From Oricola sp. (GTDB lineage: Bacteria; Pseudomonadota; Alphaproteobacteria; Rhizobiales; Rhizobiaceae), in contig NZ_JALEGV010000034.1 in NCBI RefSeq assembly GCF_022763245.1, positions 1-64,000 on the forward strand: DNA of 64,000 nt. Direction: 5' to 3'. Below the pieces are notes generated by a model. It was given only the letters and a program-made list of their open reading frames with translations, did not search any database and was not told the origin of the DNA. Below are positions 50,413-61,479 of the stretch, piece after piece (the first letter of the stretch is position 1; each line of letters begins with the position of its first letter). A program made the translations under genes and the position numbers.

Positions 50413-51216
50413 TCAACCGGCGTCCAGCGCCATGCCGACGGCGCGCCGCGCCATCACCATGACCAGATGGGCCCGGTATTCATTGTCCGCATGGATGTCG
50501 GACATGAGCTCCGAAGCGTCGATCGAGATGCGATCCAGCGCGCCGGCGTCGAAGCTCTCGGCCAATGCCGCTTCGATGTCGGAGGCCCGGAACACGCCAG
50601 GACCCGCGCCCGTCACCGCCACGCGCACGCCGTCGCCGGTCTTCGCCACGAAGACGCCTGCCATCGCGTATCGCGAAGCCGGGTTCGGGAATTTCGCATA
50701 GGCGGCGAGCTCGGGCAGGGGAAACCGGATCGCGGTGACGATCTCGCCCGGCTCCAGCGCGGTCTCGAACATGGCGACGAAGAATTCGTCGGCCGGGATC
50801 GTCCGCTTGTCGGTGACGATCTCCGCGTTCAGTCCCAGCACGGCCGCGGGATAATCGGCCGCCGGATCGTTGTTGGAGATCGAGCCGCCGATCGTGCCGC
50901 GATGGCGCACCTGCTGGTCGCCGATACGCGAGGCGAGTTTGGCGAGCGCCGGAAGCTTCTCGCGCACGATTTCGGATTCGGCGACATCCGCATGCCGCGT
51001 CATGGCACCGATGACCAGCATGTCGCCGTCCATCGAGACGCCCGCCAGCCCGGCGACGCCGGAGATGTCGACAAGATCGTCCGGGGCGGCGAGCCGCTGT
51101 TTCATGGTGGGCAACAGCGTCATGCCGCCCGCGATCACCGACGCGTTCTCGTTGCCGGCGAGCAGCGACACCACGCCGTCGACCGTATCCGGCTTGTGAT
51201 AGTTGAAAGACCTCAT
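50413..51216 (-). CDS. CO-dehydrogenase-like medium subunit (FAD-binding, CoxM type), form II cluster
   Basis: CoxM-type subunits carry FAD and pass electrons from the molybdenum centre. The 267-residue protein opens MRSFNYHKPDTVDGVVSLLA, has the FAD-binding SVIAGGMTLLPTMKQRLAAP and the RHRGTIGGSISNNDPAADYP motif (the Gly-Gly loop), followed by the CO dehydrogenase flavoprotein C-terminal domain. The ATG at 51216 lies 11 bp after the L-subunit gene; a longer open frame is an artefact. It should form the L-M-S complex with the two neighbours. Substrate is that of the L subunit. Confidence 0.92.
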   Translation of the reverse strand: MRSFNYHKPDTVDGVVSLLAGNENASVIAGGMTLLPTMKQRLAAPDDLVDISGVAGLAGVSMDGDMLVIGAMTRHADVAESEIVREKLPALAKLASRIGDQQVRHRGTIGGSISNNDPAADYPAAVLGLNAEIVTDKRTIPADEFFVAMFETALEPGEIVTAIRFPLPELAAYAKFPNPASRYAMAGVFVAKTGDGVRVAVTGAGPGVFRASDIEAALAESFDAGALDRISIDASELMSDIHADNEYRAHLVMVMARRAVGMALDAG

Positions 51217-51227
51217 AGACCCTGTCC

Positions 51228-53615
51228 TTATTCCGCCGCGATCGGAGCGGGCGCGTTGCGGATGATGTTCCAGATGTGATTGGGCGATGCTGGCATGTCG
51301 ACATGGGCGACGCCCAGCGGCTTCAGCGCATCGACCACCGCGCTGATGATCGCCGCCGGCGAGCCGATCGTGCCGCACTCGCCGCAGCCCTTCACACCCA
51401 TCGGCGTATGCGCGCATTGCGTGGAATGCGGCTCGATCTTCAGCTGCGGGAAGTTGTCGGCCCGCGGCATGCAGTAGTCCATGAAGGAGCCCGCCAGCAG
51501 CTGGCCCGACGCGTTGTCGTAGACGCCATGCTCGAACAGCGCCTGGCCGATGCCCTGGACGATGCCGCCCTGAAGCTGGCCTTCCACGATCATCGGGTTG
51601 ATGATCGTCCCGACATCGTCGACCGCGGTGTAGCGCTCAAGCGTCACGATGCCGGTATCGGGATCGATCTCCACCTCGGCGAAATGGGCGCCGCCGGGAT
51701 AGGTGAAGTTCACCGGGTCGTAATAGGCCTGTTCCTCCAGGCCCGGCTCCAGCGTTTCGAGCGGGAAGTCGAACGGCACATAGGCCGCGCCGGCGATCTC
51801 CTGGAAGCTCTTCTTGCGGTCGGTGCCGGCCACCGAGAACTCGCCGTTCTCGAAGACGATGTCCTCAAGCGACGCCTCGAGCTGGTGCGCGGCGATCTTG
51901 CGACCCTTCAGGATCACCTTGTCGCTGGCATGCGACAGCGCCGCGCCGCCGACCACGAGGGACCGCGAACCATAGGTGCCCATGCCGAACTGCACCTTGT
52001 CGGTGTCGCCGAAGACGATGTCGATGTCCTCGAACGGAACGCCGAGGCGGTCCGACACGATCTGGGCGAAGGTGGTTTCGTGGCCCTGGCCGTGATTGTG
52101 CGTGCCGATCAGCACGGTGACCACGCCCGAGGGATGCACGCGCACCGTCGCGCTCTCGTAGAGGCCGCCGCGCGCGCCGAGTTGGCCCGCAAGACGGGAC
52201 GGCGCGAGTCCGCAGGCCTCGATATAGGTCGAGATGCCGAGCCCGCGATACTTGCCGCGGCTGGCGGCTTCCGCGCGACGCGCCTCGAAGCCGGCCACGT
52301 CGGCCAGTTCCTCGGCGCGCTCCAGGCAGCCGAGCGGATCGCCGCTGTCATATTCCACGATCACCGGCGTCTGGTAGGGATAGGCTTCCTTGGGGATCAT
52401 GTTGCGCTTGCGGATGTCGATCTTGTCGATCCCCATTTCGCGCGCGGCCATGTCCACGAGACGCTCCACCACGAAGGTCGCCTCCGGCCGGCCGGCGCCA
52501 CGATAGGCGTCCACCGGGACGGTGTTGGTGAAGACGCACTTCACCTCGCAATAGATCGACGGGATCGTGTAGACGCCCGAGAGAAGCGGCGCGTAGAGGT
52601 TCGTCGGGATGTTCGGCCCGAAGGTCGACAGATAGGCGCCCATGTTCGCGAGCGTCTTGACCCGCATGGCGAGGAACTTGCCGTCCTCGTCGAGCGCCAG
52701 TTCCGCCTCGGTCACATGGTCGCGCCCATGGGCGTCGGAGACGAAGCCTTCCGAGCGCTGCGCGACCCATTTGACCGGCCGTCCGAGCTTGCCGGCAGCC
52801 CAGGTCACCACCGCCTCTTCGGCATAGTGGAACTGTTTGACGCCGAAGCCGCCGCCGACATCCGGGGCTACCACGCGCAGCTTGTGCTGCGGGATGTGCA
52901 GCACCATTTCGCCCATCAGCAGCCGCACGACATGCGGGAACTGGCTGGTCGTCCAGAGCGTGTACTGGCCGGTCGCGTATTCGAATTCGCCGATCGCCGC
53001 GCGCGGTTCCAGCGGATTGCCGATCAGGCGGTTGTTGACGAGTTCGATGCTCGCTACATGCGCGGCCTGCGCGAACGCGGCATCGACGGCTGCGGCGTCG
53101 CCGAGGTCCCAGTCTGCGCAGAGATTGTTCTCGACCTCGTCATAGAGCTGCGGCGCATCCGGGCGCAGGGCGTCCACCAGGCCGACAATGGCCGGCAGCA
53201 CCTCGTATTCGACCTCGATCAATTCGGCCGCCGCTTCGGCCTGTTCCACGGTCTGGGCGACGACGAACGCGACCGCGTCGCCGACATAGCGCACCTTGCC
53301 CTGCGCGATCGGTGGGTGCGGCGGTTCCTTCATGGGATCGCCGTTCTTGTCGGTGATGCCCCAGCCGACGGGAAGGCCGCCGACGTCGTCGGCCTTCATG
53401 TCCTCGCCGGTATAGACCGCCTTCACGCCGGGCTGCGCCAGCGCCTTCGAAACGTCGATCGACTTCAGGTTCGCATGCGCATGCTCGGACCGCAGGAACA
53501 CGCCCGCAAGCATGTGCGGTCGCTTGATGTCCGCCACATAGGTGCCCTTGCCACGCACGAAACGCGCGTCTTCCTTGCGCTTGGGCGACGAGCCAATTCC
53601 AATCACTGCCGACAT
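51228..53615 (-). CDS. Molybdenum hydroxylase large subunit, form II CO-dehydrogenase-like (CoxL family)
   Basis: This 795-residue subunit carries the molybdopterin cytosine dinucleotide cofactor. Key segments are [11 protein letters not shown] and [14 protein letters not shown]. The active-site loop of genuine CO dehydrogenase (form I) is AYxCSFR; here it reads AYRGAGR, the form II signature, so this is probably not a CO dehydrogenase but a hydroxylase of an organic substrate. The Glu of the active site is likely the one in [13 protein letters not shown]. The start is ATG 53615 after AGGAGGTCACC. It sits in S-L-M order with 11-bp gaps. Substrate is unknown; aldehyde, N-heterocycle or purine oxidation are all possible in this family. 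Confidence 0.93.
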   Translation of the reverse strand: MSAVIGIGSSPKRKEDARFVRGKGTYVADIKRPHMLAGVFLRSEHAHANLKSIDVSKALAQPGVKAVYTGEDMKADDVGGLPVGWGITDKNGDPMKEPPHPPIAQGKVRYVGDAVAFVVAQTVEQAEAAAELIEVEYEVLPAIVGLVDALRPDAPQLYDEVENNLCADWDLGDAAAVDAAFAQAAHVASIELVNNRLIGNPLEPRAAIGEFEYATGQYTLWTTSQFPHVVRLLMGEMVLHIPQHKLRVVAPDVGGGFGVKQFHYAEEAVVTWAAGKLGRPVKWVAQRSEGFVSDAHGRDHVTEAELALDEDGKFLAMRVKTLANMGAYLSTFGPNIPTNLYAPLLSGVYTIPSIYCEVKCVFTNTVPVDAYRGAGRPEATFVVERLVDMAAREMGIDKIDIRKRNMIPKEAYPYQTPVIVEYDSGDPLGCLERAEELADVAGFEARRAEAASRGKYRGLGISTYIEACGLAPSRLAGQLGARGGLYESATVRVHPSGVVTVLIGTHNHGQGHETTFAQIVSDRLGVPFEDIDIVFGDTDKVQFGMGTYGSRSLVVGGAALSHASDKVILKGRKIAAHQLEASLEDIVFENGEFSVAGTDRKKSFQEIAGAAYVPFDFPLETLEPGLEEQAYYDPVNFTYPGGAHFAEVEIDPDTGIVTLERYTAVDDVGTIINPMIVEGQLQGGIVQGIGQALFEHGVYDNASGQLLAGSFMDYCMPRADNFPQLKIEPHSTQCAHTPMGVKGCGECGTIGSPAAIISAVVDALKPLGVAHVDMPASPNHIWNIIRNAPAPIAAE

Positions 53616-53626
53616 GGTGACCTCCT

Positions 53627-54100
<474 letters not shown>

Positions 54101-54115
54101 GACTACACTCCAGTA

Positions 54116-55222
<1,107 letters not shown>

Positions 55223-55235
55223 CGGAAGCTCCTTT

Positions 55236-56123
55236 CTACTCACTGATGTTCATGCGCGCGGCGTTGCGCCGCTGCAGCAGGATGATTGATCCGAGACTGA
55301 CCCCGATGATCAGGAACGAGATGACCGTGGACACCGTGCCGAGGGCGTAAAGCGCGGGCGAGGTGACGTTCAGGGTCATGCTCCAGATTTCCAGGGGCAG
55401 TGTGTTTTGTGCGCCCGCCGTCTGCAGCGTCCGCGCGAACTCGTCATAGGAGAGCGTGAAGCCGAACAGGGCGACGGCGATCAGCCCGGGCGCGAGGATC
55501 GGCAGGATGACCAGCCGGATCGTCTGGGCGGGCGAGGCGCCGAGATCGCGCGCGGCCTCTTCCCAGTCCCCGTTCAGCCGCGACATGACTGCGAACATGA
55601 TCAGGATGCCGAAGGGCAGGGTCCAGGAGAGCTGCGCGCCGAGCGCCGAGGTGAACCAGTTCGTCGGGATGCCCGCCATGTCGAAGCCGAGGCCGATGCC
55701 GATGCCGAGTACGAGACCGGGTGCGACGAGGCTGCCGATCATCAGGTAGAACACGATCGTGTCGCCGCGGAACCGCCGCCGGAAGGCCATGCCGGCCATG
55801 AAGGAGAACACGACGGTGATCACCGTGACCGCGATCGCCAGATAGATCGACCGCCGGAACGAGCCGCTGACGTCGCCGGTGCGCGTCTGCATGATCAGTT
55901 CGTTGAACCAGTGCAGCGAGAAGCCGCGCATGGGGAAGACGAGACCGCCGCGCACATCCTGGAACGACAGGATGTAGATCGAGATCATCGGCCCGTAGAG
56001 GGCGATCACGTAGAAGGCGAAGAAGCCTGCGAGCACGTAGAACGTCCATGGGCGGTCGGACGAGGCGCGGCGCACCCTGCGCTTGGCAGGAGCGGCAGCC
56101 TTGCCGGCGATTGCGTCCGTCAT
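55236..56123 (-). CDS. ABC transporter permease, polyamine-type (PotC-like)
   Basis: The 295-residue membrane subunit has about six helices and the binding-protein-dependent transport signature EEAARDLGASPAQTIRLVILP, the EAA loop that contacts the ATPase. The N-terminal 30 residues are Lys/Arg/Ala-rich. Its ATG overlaps the stop of the upstream permease gene (ATGA) and follows AAGGAG. It forms a heterodimer with the next upstream gene product. The substrate cannot be read from the sequence. Confidence 0.92.
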   Translation of the reverse strand: MTDAIAGKAAAPAKRRVRRASSDRPWTFYVLAGFFAFYVIALYGPMISIYILSFQDVRGGLVFPMRGFSLHWFNELIMQTRTGDVSGSFRRSIYLAIAVTVITVVFSFMAGMAFRRRFRGDTIVFYLMIGSLVAPGLVLGIGIGLGFDMAGIPTNWFTSALGAQLSWTLPFGILIMFAVMSRLNGDWEEAARDLGASPAQTIRLVILPILAPGLIAVALFGFTLSYDEFARTLQTAGAQNTLPLEIWSMTLNVTSPALYALGTVSTVISFLIIGVSLGSIILLQRRNAARMNISE

Positions 56124-56983
56124 TGCGTGATCTCCTTGCGGATGTCGACGATGCGCAGGATGGCGGCGACCATGAGCATGACGAGGATCGTCAGGATGAT
56201 CGCGCTCGCGGCCGCGCTCGGATATTGCAGCACGCCGATGTCCTCGTAGAAGGCGCCGACCACGGAGGCGGTGCCGCCGCCCGACATGACCTTCACCACG
56301 AAGAAGTCACCCATCACGATCGAGACGACGAAGATTGCGCCGAGCGCGATGCCGCTCTTCGACATCGGCACGATGATGTAGCGCATGATGTCGAACTTGC
56401 TGGCGCCGGCGTCGACGGCCGCCTCGACGACACGCTTGTCGATGCGCGCCATGGAATTGAAGATCGGAACGATCATGAAGATCGTGAGCTGGTGGACATA
56501 GGCCACGACCACCGCGAAATCCGAATAGAGCAGGAATTCGAGCGGCTCCTGGATCGCGCCCATGGCGATCAGCGCGCGGTTGATCAGGCCTTCCTTGCCG
56601 AGCAGCGGGATCCACGAAATCATGCGGATGATGTTGGAGGTCCAGAACGGCACGGTGCAGACCAGGAAAAGCCCCATGGCCAGCAACTTGCTGCGGACGT
56701 GGAACACCAGGAAATGGGCCACCCAGAAGCCGATGAACGCCGAGAAGACCAGTGTCAGGACCGCGAATTTCACCGTCTCGAAATAGAGCCGGTAGGTCAG
56801 GTCCGACTTGAAGATGTAGCTGTAGTTTTCCAGCGAGGGATCCCAGAACATGCCGCCGAAACCGTCGGTCTGCATGATGCTGGCGATGAACACGACGATG
56901 ATCGGGACGATGAAGAACGGGACCATCACGGCGAGGAGCGGCGAAACGTTCAGCCATCCGACCGCATTTCTGTTCAATTTCAT
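56120..56983 (-). CDS. ABC transporter permease, polyamine-type (PotB-like)
   Basis: The 287-residue subunit has about six helices and the EAA loop VVEAAVDAGASKFDIMRYIIVP. The N-terminal region (VSPLLAVMVPFFIVPIIVVF) is its first helix, followed by the usual long periplasmic loop (LENYSYIFKSDLTYRLYF). The ATG at 56983 follows CCGGAGCC. It lies 111 bp after the binding-protein gene, the usual gap for a highly expressed binding protein. Confidence 0.92.
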   Translation of the reverse strand: MKLNRNAVGWLNVSPLLAVMVPFFIVPIIVVFIASIMQTDGFGGMFWDPSLENYSYIFKSDLTYRLYFETVKFAVLTLVFSAFIGFWVAHFLVFHVRSKLLAMGLFLVCTVPFWTSNIIRMISWIPLLGKEGLINRALIAMGAIQEPLEFLLYSDFAVVVAYVHQLTIFMIVPIFNSMARIDKRVVEAAVDAGASKFDIMRYIIVPMSKSGIALGAIFVVSIVMGDFFVVKVMSGGGTASVVGAFYEDIGVLQYPSAAASAIILTILVMLMVAAILRIVDIRKEITQ

Positions 56984-57094
56984 TGACGGGGCTCCGGCAT
57001 GACTTCTCTAGGTGTTTTCGGCCTTTTTCCGGACCTTTCCGGCCCCGCGGCATGTGTTGCCGCGGGGCCGGTCGGGCCGAGGTGACAGACCCGG

Positions 57095-58402
57095 TCAGGC
57101 GACCTTGAAGTCATTCCAACGCTTGTTCATGTAGGCTGCTTCATCCATCAGCGTGTTCCAGCAGGAGATGTTGGTCACGCGCTCGACGAAGGAGCCGCCG
57201 TCGCGAACCGTTCCGGCCGGTTCCATCGGCACGCCGTAGGGATCGCTGATCGCCTCGGGCGCCGGCTTGCCTTCGTACCAGTAGGCCCACTCGGTGTCGG
57301 ACATGTAGTTCTTCGCCGTGGACGGAACCGGGCTGTAGTAGCCGTAGCGCGACACGAAGGCGCCCTGCCAGCCCTCCAGGTACCAGTTGATGTACTCGTA
57401 GGCGGCGTCGAGCTTCTTGCCTTCCAGGTGGTTCATCAGGCCCATGCCGTTGCACCAGCCGCGATAGCCTTCCTTGCCGTTCTTCTTGTTGACCGGCGCG
57501 TAGATGCACGGGATTTCCTTGGTGCGCACGGCGGCGACGGCCGGCGACCACATGGACTGGATGATGACTTCGCCGGCGGCCATCAGCTGGACCGACTGGT
57601 CGAAGGTCGTCCAGGTGGCGCGGAAATGGCCGGATTTCTTCAGGTCGATGAGGATGTCGATCGTCTTGTCGATCTCCTCGCGGGTCATGTTGCCCTTGTC
57701 GCCGTAGTCGATGAGCCCGGCGCTCTCCATGCAAAGCGCCGCATCCATGATGCCGATCGCCGGCACGTCGAGGATGGCGGCCTTGCCCTTGTATTTCGGA
57801 TCGATCAGGTCCTTCCACTCGGTGACCGGATGATCGACGAGGTCGGGGCGGTAGCCGATGGAGTCGGCGTTGTAGACCTGCGGAACGTTGGTCAGCCAGT
57901 CGGCGACGCCGTCATGCAGCTCGGTGGAGTCCTTCTTCTCCAGATAGAGCGCGGCGTAGGGCGAGATGCCCTGGTTGGCGATCTGGCTGCCGTCGAGCTC
58001 ACCCTTGGTGAAGATCGGCAGGAAGTTGTCGAACTGCTTGATGCGCTTCGCCTCGATGCCCTGGATGACGCCGCGCTTGGCGGCGAGCTTGGCCTGCCAG
58101 CCTTCCAGGTCGCAGATGTCGACCGTGTTGGGCTGGGTGATGAAGCGGTTGATGGAGGCCGAGGTGTCGAGATTCTGCATCGTCACCTTGAAGCCGAGAT
58201 CCTTGGCGGCCTGGTCGCCGATCGCCTTCACGACGGAGTACGAAACGCCGACGTGACGCAGTTCGATGTCCTTGATTTCCTGAGCCCAGATGGTCGGGAA
58301 TCCGGTGATGGCTCCCGAGCCGGCGGCGGCGCCGGCCGCAGCCGCACCAGCCTTGATAAAGCCTCGTCTGGAGAGTTTCGGTGTCTTCGTGGATTTGGTC
58401 AT
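57095..58402 (-). CDS. ABC transporter substrate-binding protein, spermidine/putrescine type, Tat-exported
   Basis: The 435-residue protein binds the ligand in the periplasm. Its N-terminus has a twin-arginine motif (KLSRRGFIKAGAAAAGAAAG), so it is folded before export by the Tat pathway, which suggests a bound cofactor or rapid folding. Sequence features follow the PotD/PotF family: LDTSASINRFITQPNTVDIC, VAWIDPKYKGKAAILDVPA-like segments, and ending YMNKRWNDFKVA. The ligand is unknown; the adjacent hydroxylase suggests a nitrogenous organic compound instead of polyamine. Confidence 0.9.
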   Translation of the reverse strand: MTKSTKTPKLSRRGFIKAGAAAAGAAAGSGAITGFPTIWAQEIKDIELRHVGVSYSVVKAIGDQAAKDLGFKVTMQNLDTSASINRFITQPNTVDICDLEGWQAKLAAKRGVIQGIEAKRIKQFDNFLPIFTKGELDGSQIANQGISPYAALYLEKKDSTELHDGVADWLTNVPQVYNADSIGYRPDLVDHPVTEWKDLIDPKYKGKAAILDVPAIGIMDAALCMESAGLIDYGDKGNMTREEIDKTIDILIDLKKSGHFRATWTTFDQSVQLMAAGEVIIQSMWSPAVAAVRTKEIPCIYAPVNKKNGKEGYRGWCNGMGLMNHLEGKKLDAAYEYINWYLEGWQGAFVSRYGYYSPVPSTAKNYMSDTEWAYWYEGKPAPEAISDPYGVPMEPAGTVRDGGSFVERVTNISCWNTLMDEAAYMNKRWNDFKVA

Positions 58403-58723
58403 TCGTCAGATCTTCCCTGCTTGAACAACGAGCGGCCAATTGCGCCCTGCCATCACGAGTAGATGAATTTTCTGCGAGGAAACAAAATCAGAAATGCAAA
58501 TCCCAACCATAAGAAACGCCAATACGTCGCTCTTTTCATCGTGCGCTGCACAAATATTGAACAATATGCCCGAAAAGCCAGGCTTTCCGGGTGCGTGCAG
58601 CCTCATCACGCGCGACGATGCCCGTTTCTCGACCAAGGATCGTTTTGGAATATTTTTCTAATTGGCTGGATTGCCGGGAATTTTGCGTCGCGTGCCGGCG
58701 CTGCGGCGGCAGGCTCGACCCGG
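58403..58723. promoter_or_regulatory. Upstream region of the transporter / hydroxylase operon
   Basis: This 321-bp region between the LysR gene and the binding-protein gene is comparatively AT-rich and has no supported gene. It should hold the promoter of the nine-gene operon. It contains GTGCGCTGCACA (58541-58552), an element with GTGC/GCAC arms also seen at 34988; it may be an operator for the LysR protein or another regulator. Confidence 0.4.
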
Positions 58724-59653
58724 TCACTCGGCGGCGTCTGCAGTCTGATCGACCGGACGCGGCGGGCGGGGAATATTGCGCAGATCGGTGCCCTGTTCGA
58801 CCTGCAGATAGTGGGCGAGATAGTCATGCAACGCGTTCGCCGCCGCCGACTTCGTTCCGGGCGCCTTGTAGAGAAGCAGGTCGACCTTCGGCAGGGCAGG
58901 GAAGTCCGGCCCGCGCACGATCTCGCGCATGCCCGGCACGAGCGCGCTGCGGCCGAGAACGGTGACCGCCATGCCCGAGAACACCGCCGCCTGCAGCCCG
59001 CTGACGCTTTCGCTCACGCAGGCGATCCGCCAGGGATGCCGCGCCGCTTCCAGGCACTCGATGGCATGGTCGCGATAGATGTTGCCGGGCGGCAGGAGGG
59101 CGAGAGGCACGGGCGTCTCCGCATGCGCCATTGAGTTCTCGCCGGTCATCCAGATCAGCTGTTCCTGGCGAACGACACGCCCGCCGGAGAAATCGTTCAT
59201 GCGGGTGACAAGCGCCAGATCCACCTCGCCGCGATGCACCAGCCGCACCAGCGGCGTCGAAAGCGAGCATTGCAACTGCACCTGCACGCGCGGAAAGGCC
59301 TGTTTGAAGAGCGCCAGGATCGAGGGAAGGATGAAGGACGCGTAGAGGTCGGGCGTGCCGAGCACCACCTGGCCCTCGACATCGGGCGATTCGATGCGCT
59401 GCATCAGTTCGTCATGCAGCCGCAGGATGGAATTTGCATAGGAAAGCACCAGCTCGCCGTCCGGCGTCAGCACCATCTTGCGGCCTTCGCTGCGAAAGAG
59501 GTTGAAGCCGCAGATGCTTTCCAGCCGCTGAAGCTGCAAGGTGATCGCCGGCTGGGTCCGACCCAGCCGCCGGGCGCTTTCCGTGATGTTTCCCGTTTCC
59601 GAAACGCTTTGGAGCGTACGCAGAATGCGGATGTCCAGGCTGAGCGAGTTCAT
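58724..59653 (-). CDS. LysR-family transcriptional regulator (of the transporter / hydroxylase cluster)
   Basis: The 309-residue protein has the LysR winged helix near the N-terminus (ILRTLQSVSETGNITESARR, then LGRTQPAITLQLQRLESICG) and a substrate-binding-like effector domain (GQVVLGTPDLYASFILPSIL). I begin at ATG 59653; the frame to 59695 is doubtful. It lies just upstream of the nine-gene operon on the same strand, with 321 bp between, and not divergently as is common. It probably senses the imported compound. The C-terminal tail PPRPVDQTADAAE is Pro/Ala-rich. Confidence 0.88.
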   Translation of the reverse strand: MNSLSLDIRILRTLQSVSETGNITESARRLGRTQPAITLQLQRLESICGFNLFRSEGRKMVLTPDGELVLSYANSILRLHDELMQRIESPDVEGQVVLGTPDLYASFILPSILALFKQAFPRVQVQLQCSLSTPLVRLVHRGEVDLALVTRMNDFSGGRVVRQEQLIWMTGENSMAHAETPVPLALLPPGNIYRDHAIECLEAARHPWRIACVSESVSGLQAAVFSGMAVTVLGRSALVPGMREIVRGPDFPALPKVDLLLYKAPGTKSAAANALHDYLAHYLQVEQGTDLRNIPRPPRPVDQTADAAE

Positions 59654-59827
59654 GAGCGTGAAATTCGCGCTTCTTGTTGTTCTGGGCCTTGGCAAAATGC
59701 ATGCAATGAATGTGCCATTTCGGCTGGCCGCGCAGATCGAAGCGTGGCGCTCATCGATGCGAACAAAAAATCGTCAGGCGACGCCCATGCTGATCATTTC
59801 ATGGGCGCGACAACCTCCCCGAACGCA

Positions 59828-59853
59828 AACGGCCGCCCTTTGAGGCGGCCGTT
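59828..59853 (-). terminator. Hairpin terminator downstream of mmsA
   Basis: AACGGCCGCC (59828-59837) pairs with GGCGGCCGTT (59844-59853) across CTTTGA. On the minus strand the stem ends in TTT. It would stop mmsA transcripts and insulate the LysR gene. A second inverted repeat, CGCCCATG/CATGGGCG (59782-59789, 59800-59807), lies beyond it. Confidence 0.72.
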
Positions 59854-59876
59854 CATCAGGTCTCTGTCTATGCGTC

Positions 59877-61379
59877 TTATCCCAGCGTCGGCATGGTGAA
59901 TTGCGGGTCGCTGCGCTGTCCCGACGGCCACCGCGTGGTGGTCGTCTTGATGCGGGTGTAGAAGCGGACGCCTTCCATGCCGTGCATGGCGTGGTCGCCG
60001 AAGATCGAGGCCTTCCAGCCGCCGAAGGAGTGGAACGCCATCGGCACCGGGATCGGCACGTTGATGCCGACCATGCCCACTTCGATGTCCTGCGAGAAGG
60101 CGCGGGCGGTGTCGCCGTCGCGGGTGAAGACGGCGGTGCCGTTCGCATATTCATGGCCGTGGATCAGGTCGACCGCATCCTGGTAGGAATTGCGGCGTAC
60201 CATCGACAGCACCGGTCCGAAGATCTCGTCGCGATAAATCGACATGTCCGGCGTCACGTGGTCGAACAGCGTGCCGCCGACATAGTAGCCGTTCTCGTAG
60301 CCCTGCATCTGCTGCTTGAAGGTCCGGCCGTCGACGACCAGCTTGGCGCCCGCCTGTTCGCCGGCGTCGATATAGCCGAGGATCTTCTCCTGCGCCTGCT
60401 TGGTGACCACCGGGCCCATTTCGGAGGTGCGGTCGGCGGCAGGCCCGATCTTCAGCGCCTCGATCTTCGGCACCAGTCGTTCGACCAGCGCGTCGGCGAC
60501 CGCGTCGGTGACGGGGACCGCGACCGAGATCGCCATGCAGCGCTCGCCGGCGGAACCGAAGGCCGCGCCCATAAGGGCATTCGCCGCCATGTCGAGATCG
60601 GCGTCGGGCATGATGATCATGTGGTTCTTGGCGCCGCCCAGCGCCTGCACCCGCTTGCCGTTGGTGATGCCGGTGATGTGGATGTATTGCGCGATCGGGG
60701 TCGAACCGACGAAGGAGATCGCCTTGACGTCGGGGTGATGCAGCAGTCCGTCGACGGCGACCTTGTCGCCCTGCAGGACGTTGAATACGCCTTCCGGCAG
60801 GCCGGCCTCGGTCAGCCAGTCCGCGATCAACAGGGAGGCGGACGGATCGCGTTCGGACGGCTTCAGCACGAAGGTGTTGCCGCAGGCCAGCGCCACCGGG
60901 AACATCCACATCGGCACCATGGCCGGGAAGTTGAACGGGGTGATGCCGGCGACGACGCCGAGCGACTGCCGGATCGAATGCGTGTCAACGCCGGTGCCAA
61001 CGCTCTCGGAAAACTCGCCCTTCAGAAGCGTCGGCGCGGCGGTCGCGAATTCGACCACTTCGAGACCGCGGGTGACTTCGCCCAGCGCGTCGTCATGGGT
61101 CTTGCCGTGCTCGGCGGAAATGGCTTCGGCGAGCTGGTCGGCGCGCTCCCAGAGGATCGCCTTGAACTTGTCTAGAATGCGCGCGCGGCGCAGCGACGGC
61201 GTCTTCGACCATTCTGGCCAGGCCGCCTTGGCGGCGGCGACAGCGTCGTTGACGTCCTGTTCGGAGGCGAGGATCACCTCTTTTTCCGCTTCGCCGGTCG
61301 CCGGGTTGAAGACGGGCTGCGAGCGATCGGCGGAGCCCCTGGTGTGCGTGCCGGCAATATAATGGGTGAGTGTGGTCAT
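59877..61379 (-). CDS. mmsA: Methylmalonate-semialdehyde dehydrogenase (CoA-acylating), MmsA
   Basis: MmsA oxidises methylmalonate semialdehyde (from valine or thymine) or malonate semialdehyde to propionyl- or acetyl-CoA. The 500-residue protein of the aldehyde dehydrogenase family has GITPFNFPAMVPMWMFPVAL, FVGSTPIAQYIHITG (NAD motif), GAKNHMIIMPDADLD, and the active-site Cys in GSAGERCMAISVAV. PIPVPMAFHSFGGWKASIFG is the typical MmsA end. Its ATG (61379) follows AAGGAGGACGACCG, a strong ribosome binding site. It is divergent from a LysR gene, with a palindromic operator-like region between. Confidence 0.94.
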   Translation of the reverse strand: MTTLTHYIAGTHTRGSADRSQPVFNPATGEAEKEVILASEQDVNDAVAAAKAAWPEWSKTPSLRRARILDKFKAILWERADQLAEAISAEHGKTHDDALGEVTRGLEVVEFATAAPTLLKGEFSESVGTGVDTHSIRQSLGVVAGITPFNFPAMVPMWMFPVALACGNTFVLKPSERDPSASLLIADWLTEAGLPEGVFNVLQGDKVAVDGLLHHPDVKAISFVGSTPIAQYIHITGITNGKRVQALGGAKNHMIIMPDADLDMAANALMGAAFGSAGERCMAISVAVPVTDAVADALVERLVPKIEALKIGPAADRTSEMGPVVTKQAQEKILGYIDAGEQAGAKLVVDGRTFKQQMQGYENGYYVGGTLFDHVTPDMSIYRDEIFGPVLSMVRRNSYQDAVDLIHGHEYANGTAVFTRDGDTARAFSQDIEVGMVGINVPIPVPMAFHSFGGWKASIFGDHAMHGMEGVRFYTRIKTTTTRWPSGQRSDPQFTMPTLG

Positions 61380-61424
61380 CGGTCGTCCTCCTTGGATGAC
61401 CGCCGTATCCCATTTCAATTTCGT

Positions 61425-61469
61425 CATAACAATGCAATAGTTCTCAAACTTGTTATGCGAATTTGCATA
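61425..61469. promoter_or_regulatory. Palindromic operator-like region between mmsA and the LysR gene
   Basis: Two dyads are nested: CATAACAA (61425-61432) with TTGTTATG (61450-61457), a perfect 8-bp inverted repeat, and TATGC-GAATTT-GCATA (61454-61469). The latter has the T-N11-A type pattern found at LysR sites. Location between a LysR gene and its probable target supports the call. Confidence 0.55.
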
Positions 61470-61479
61470 GGGTGGAGAC

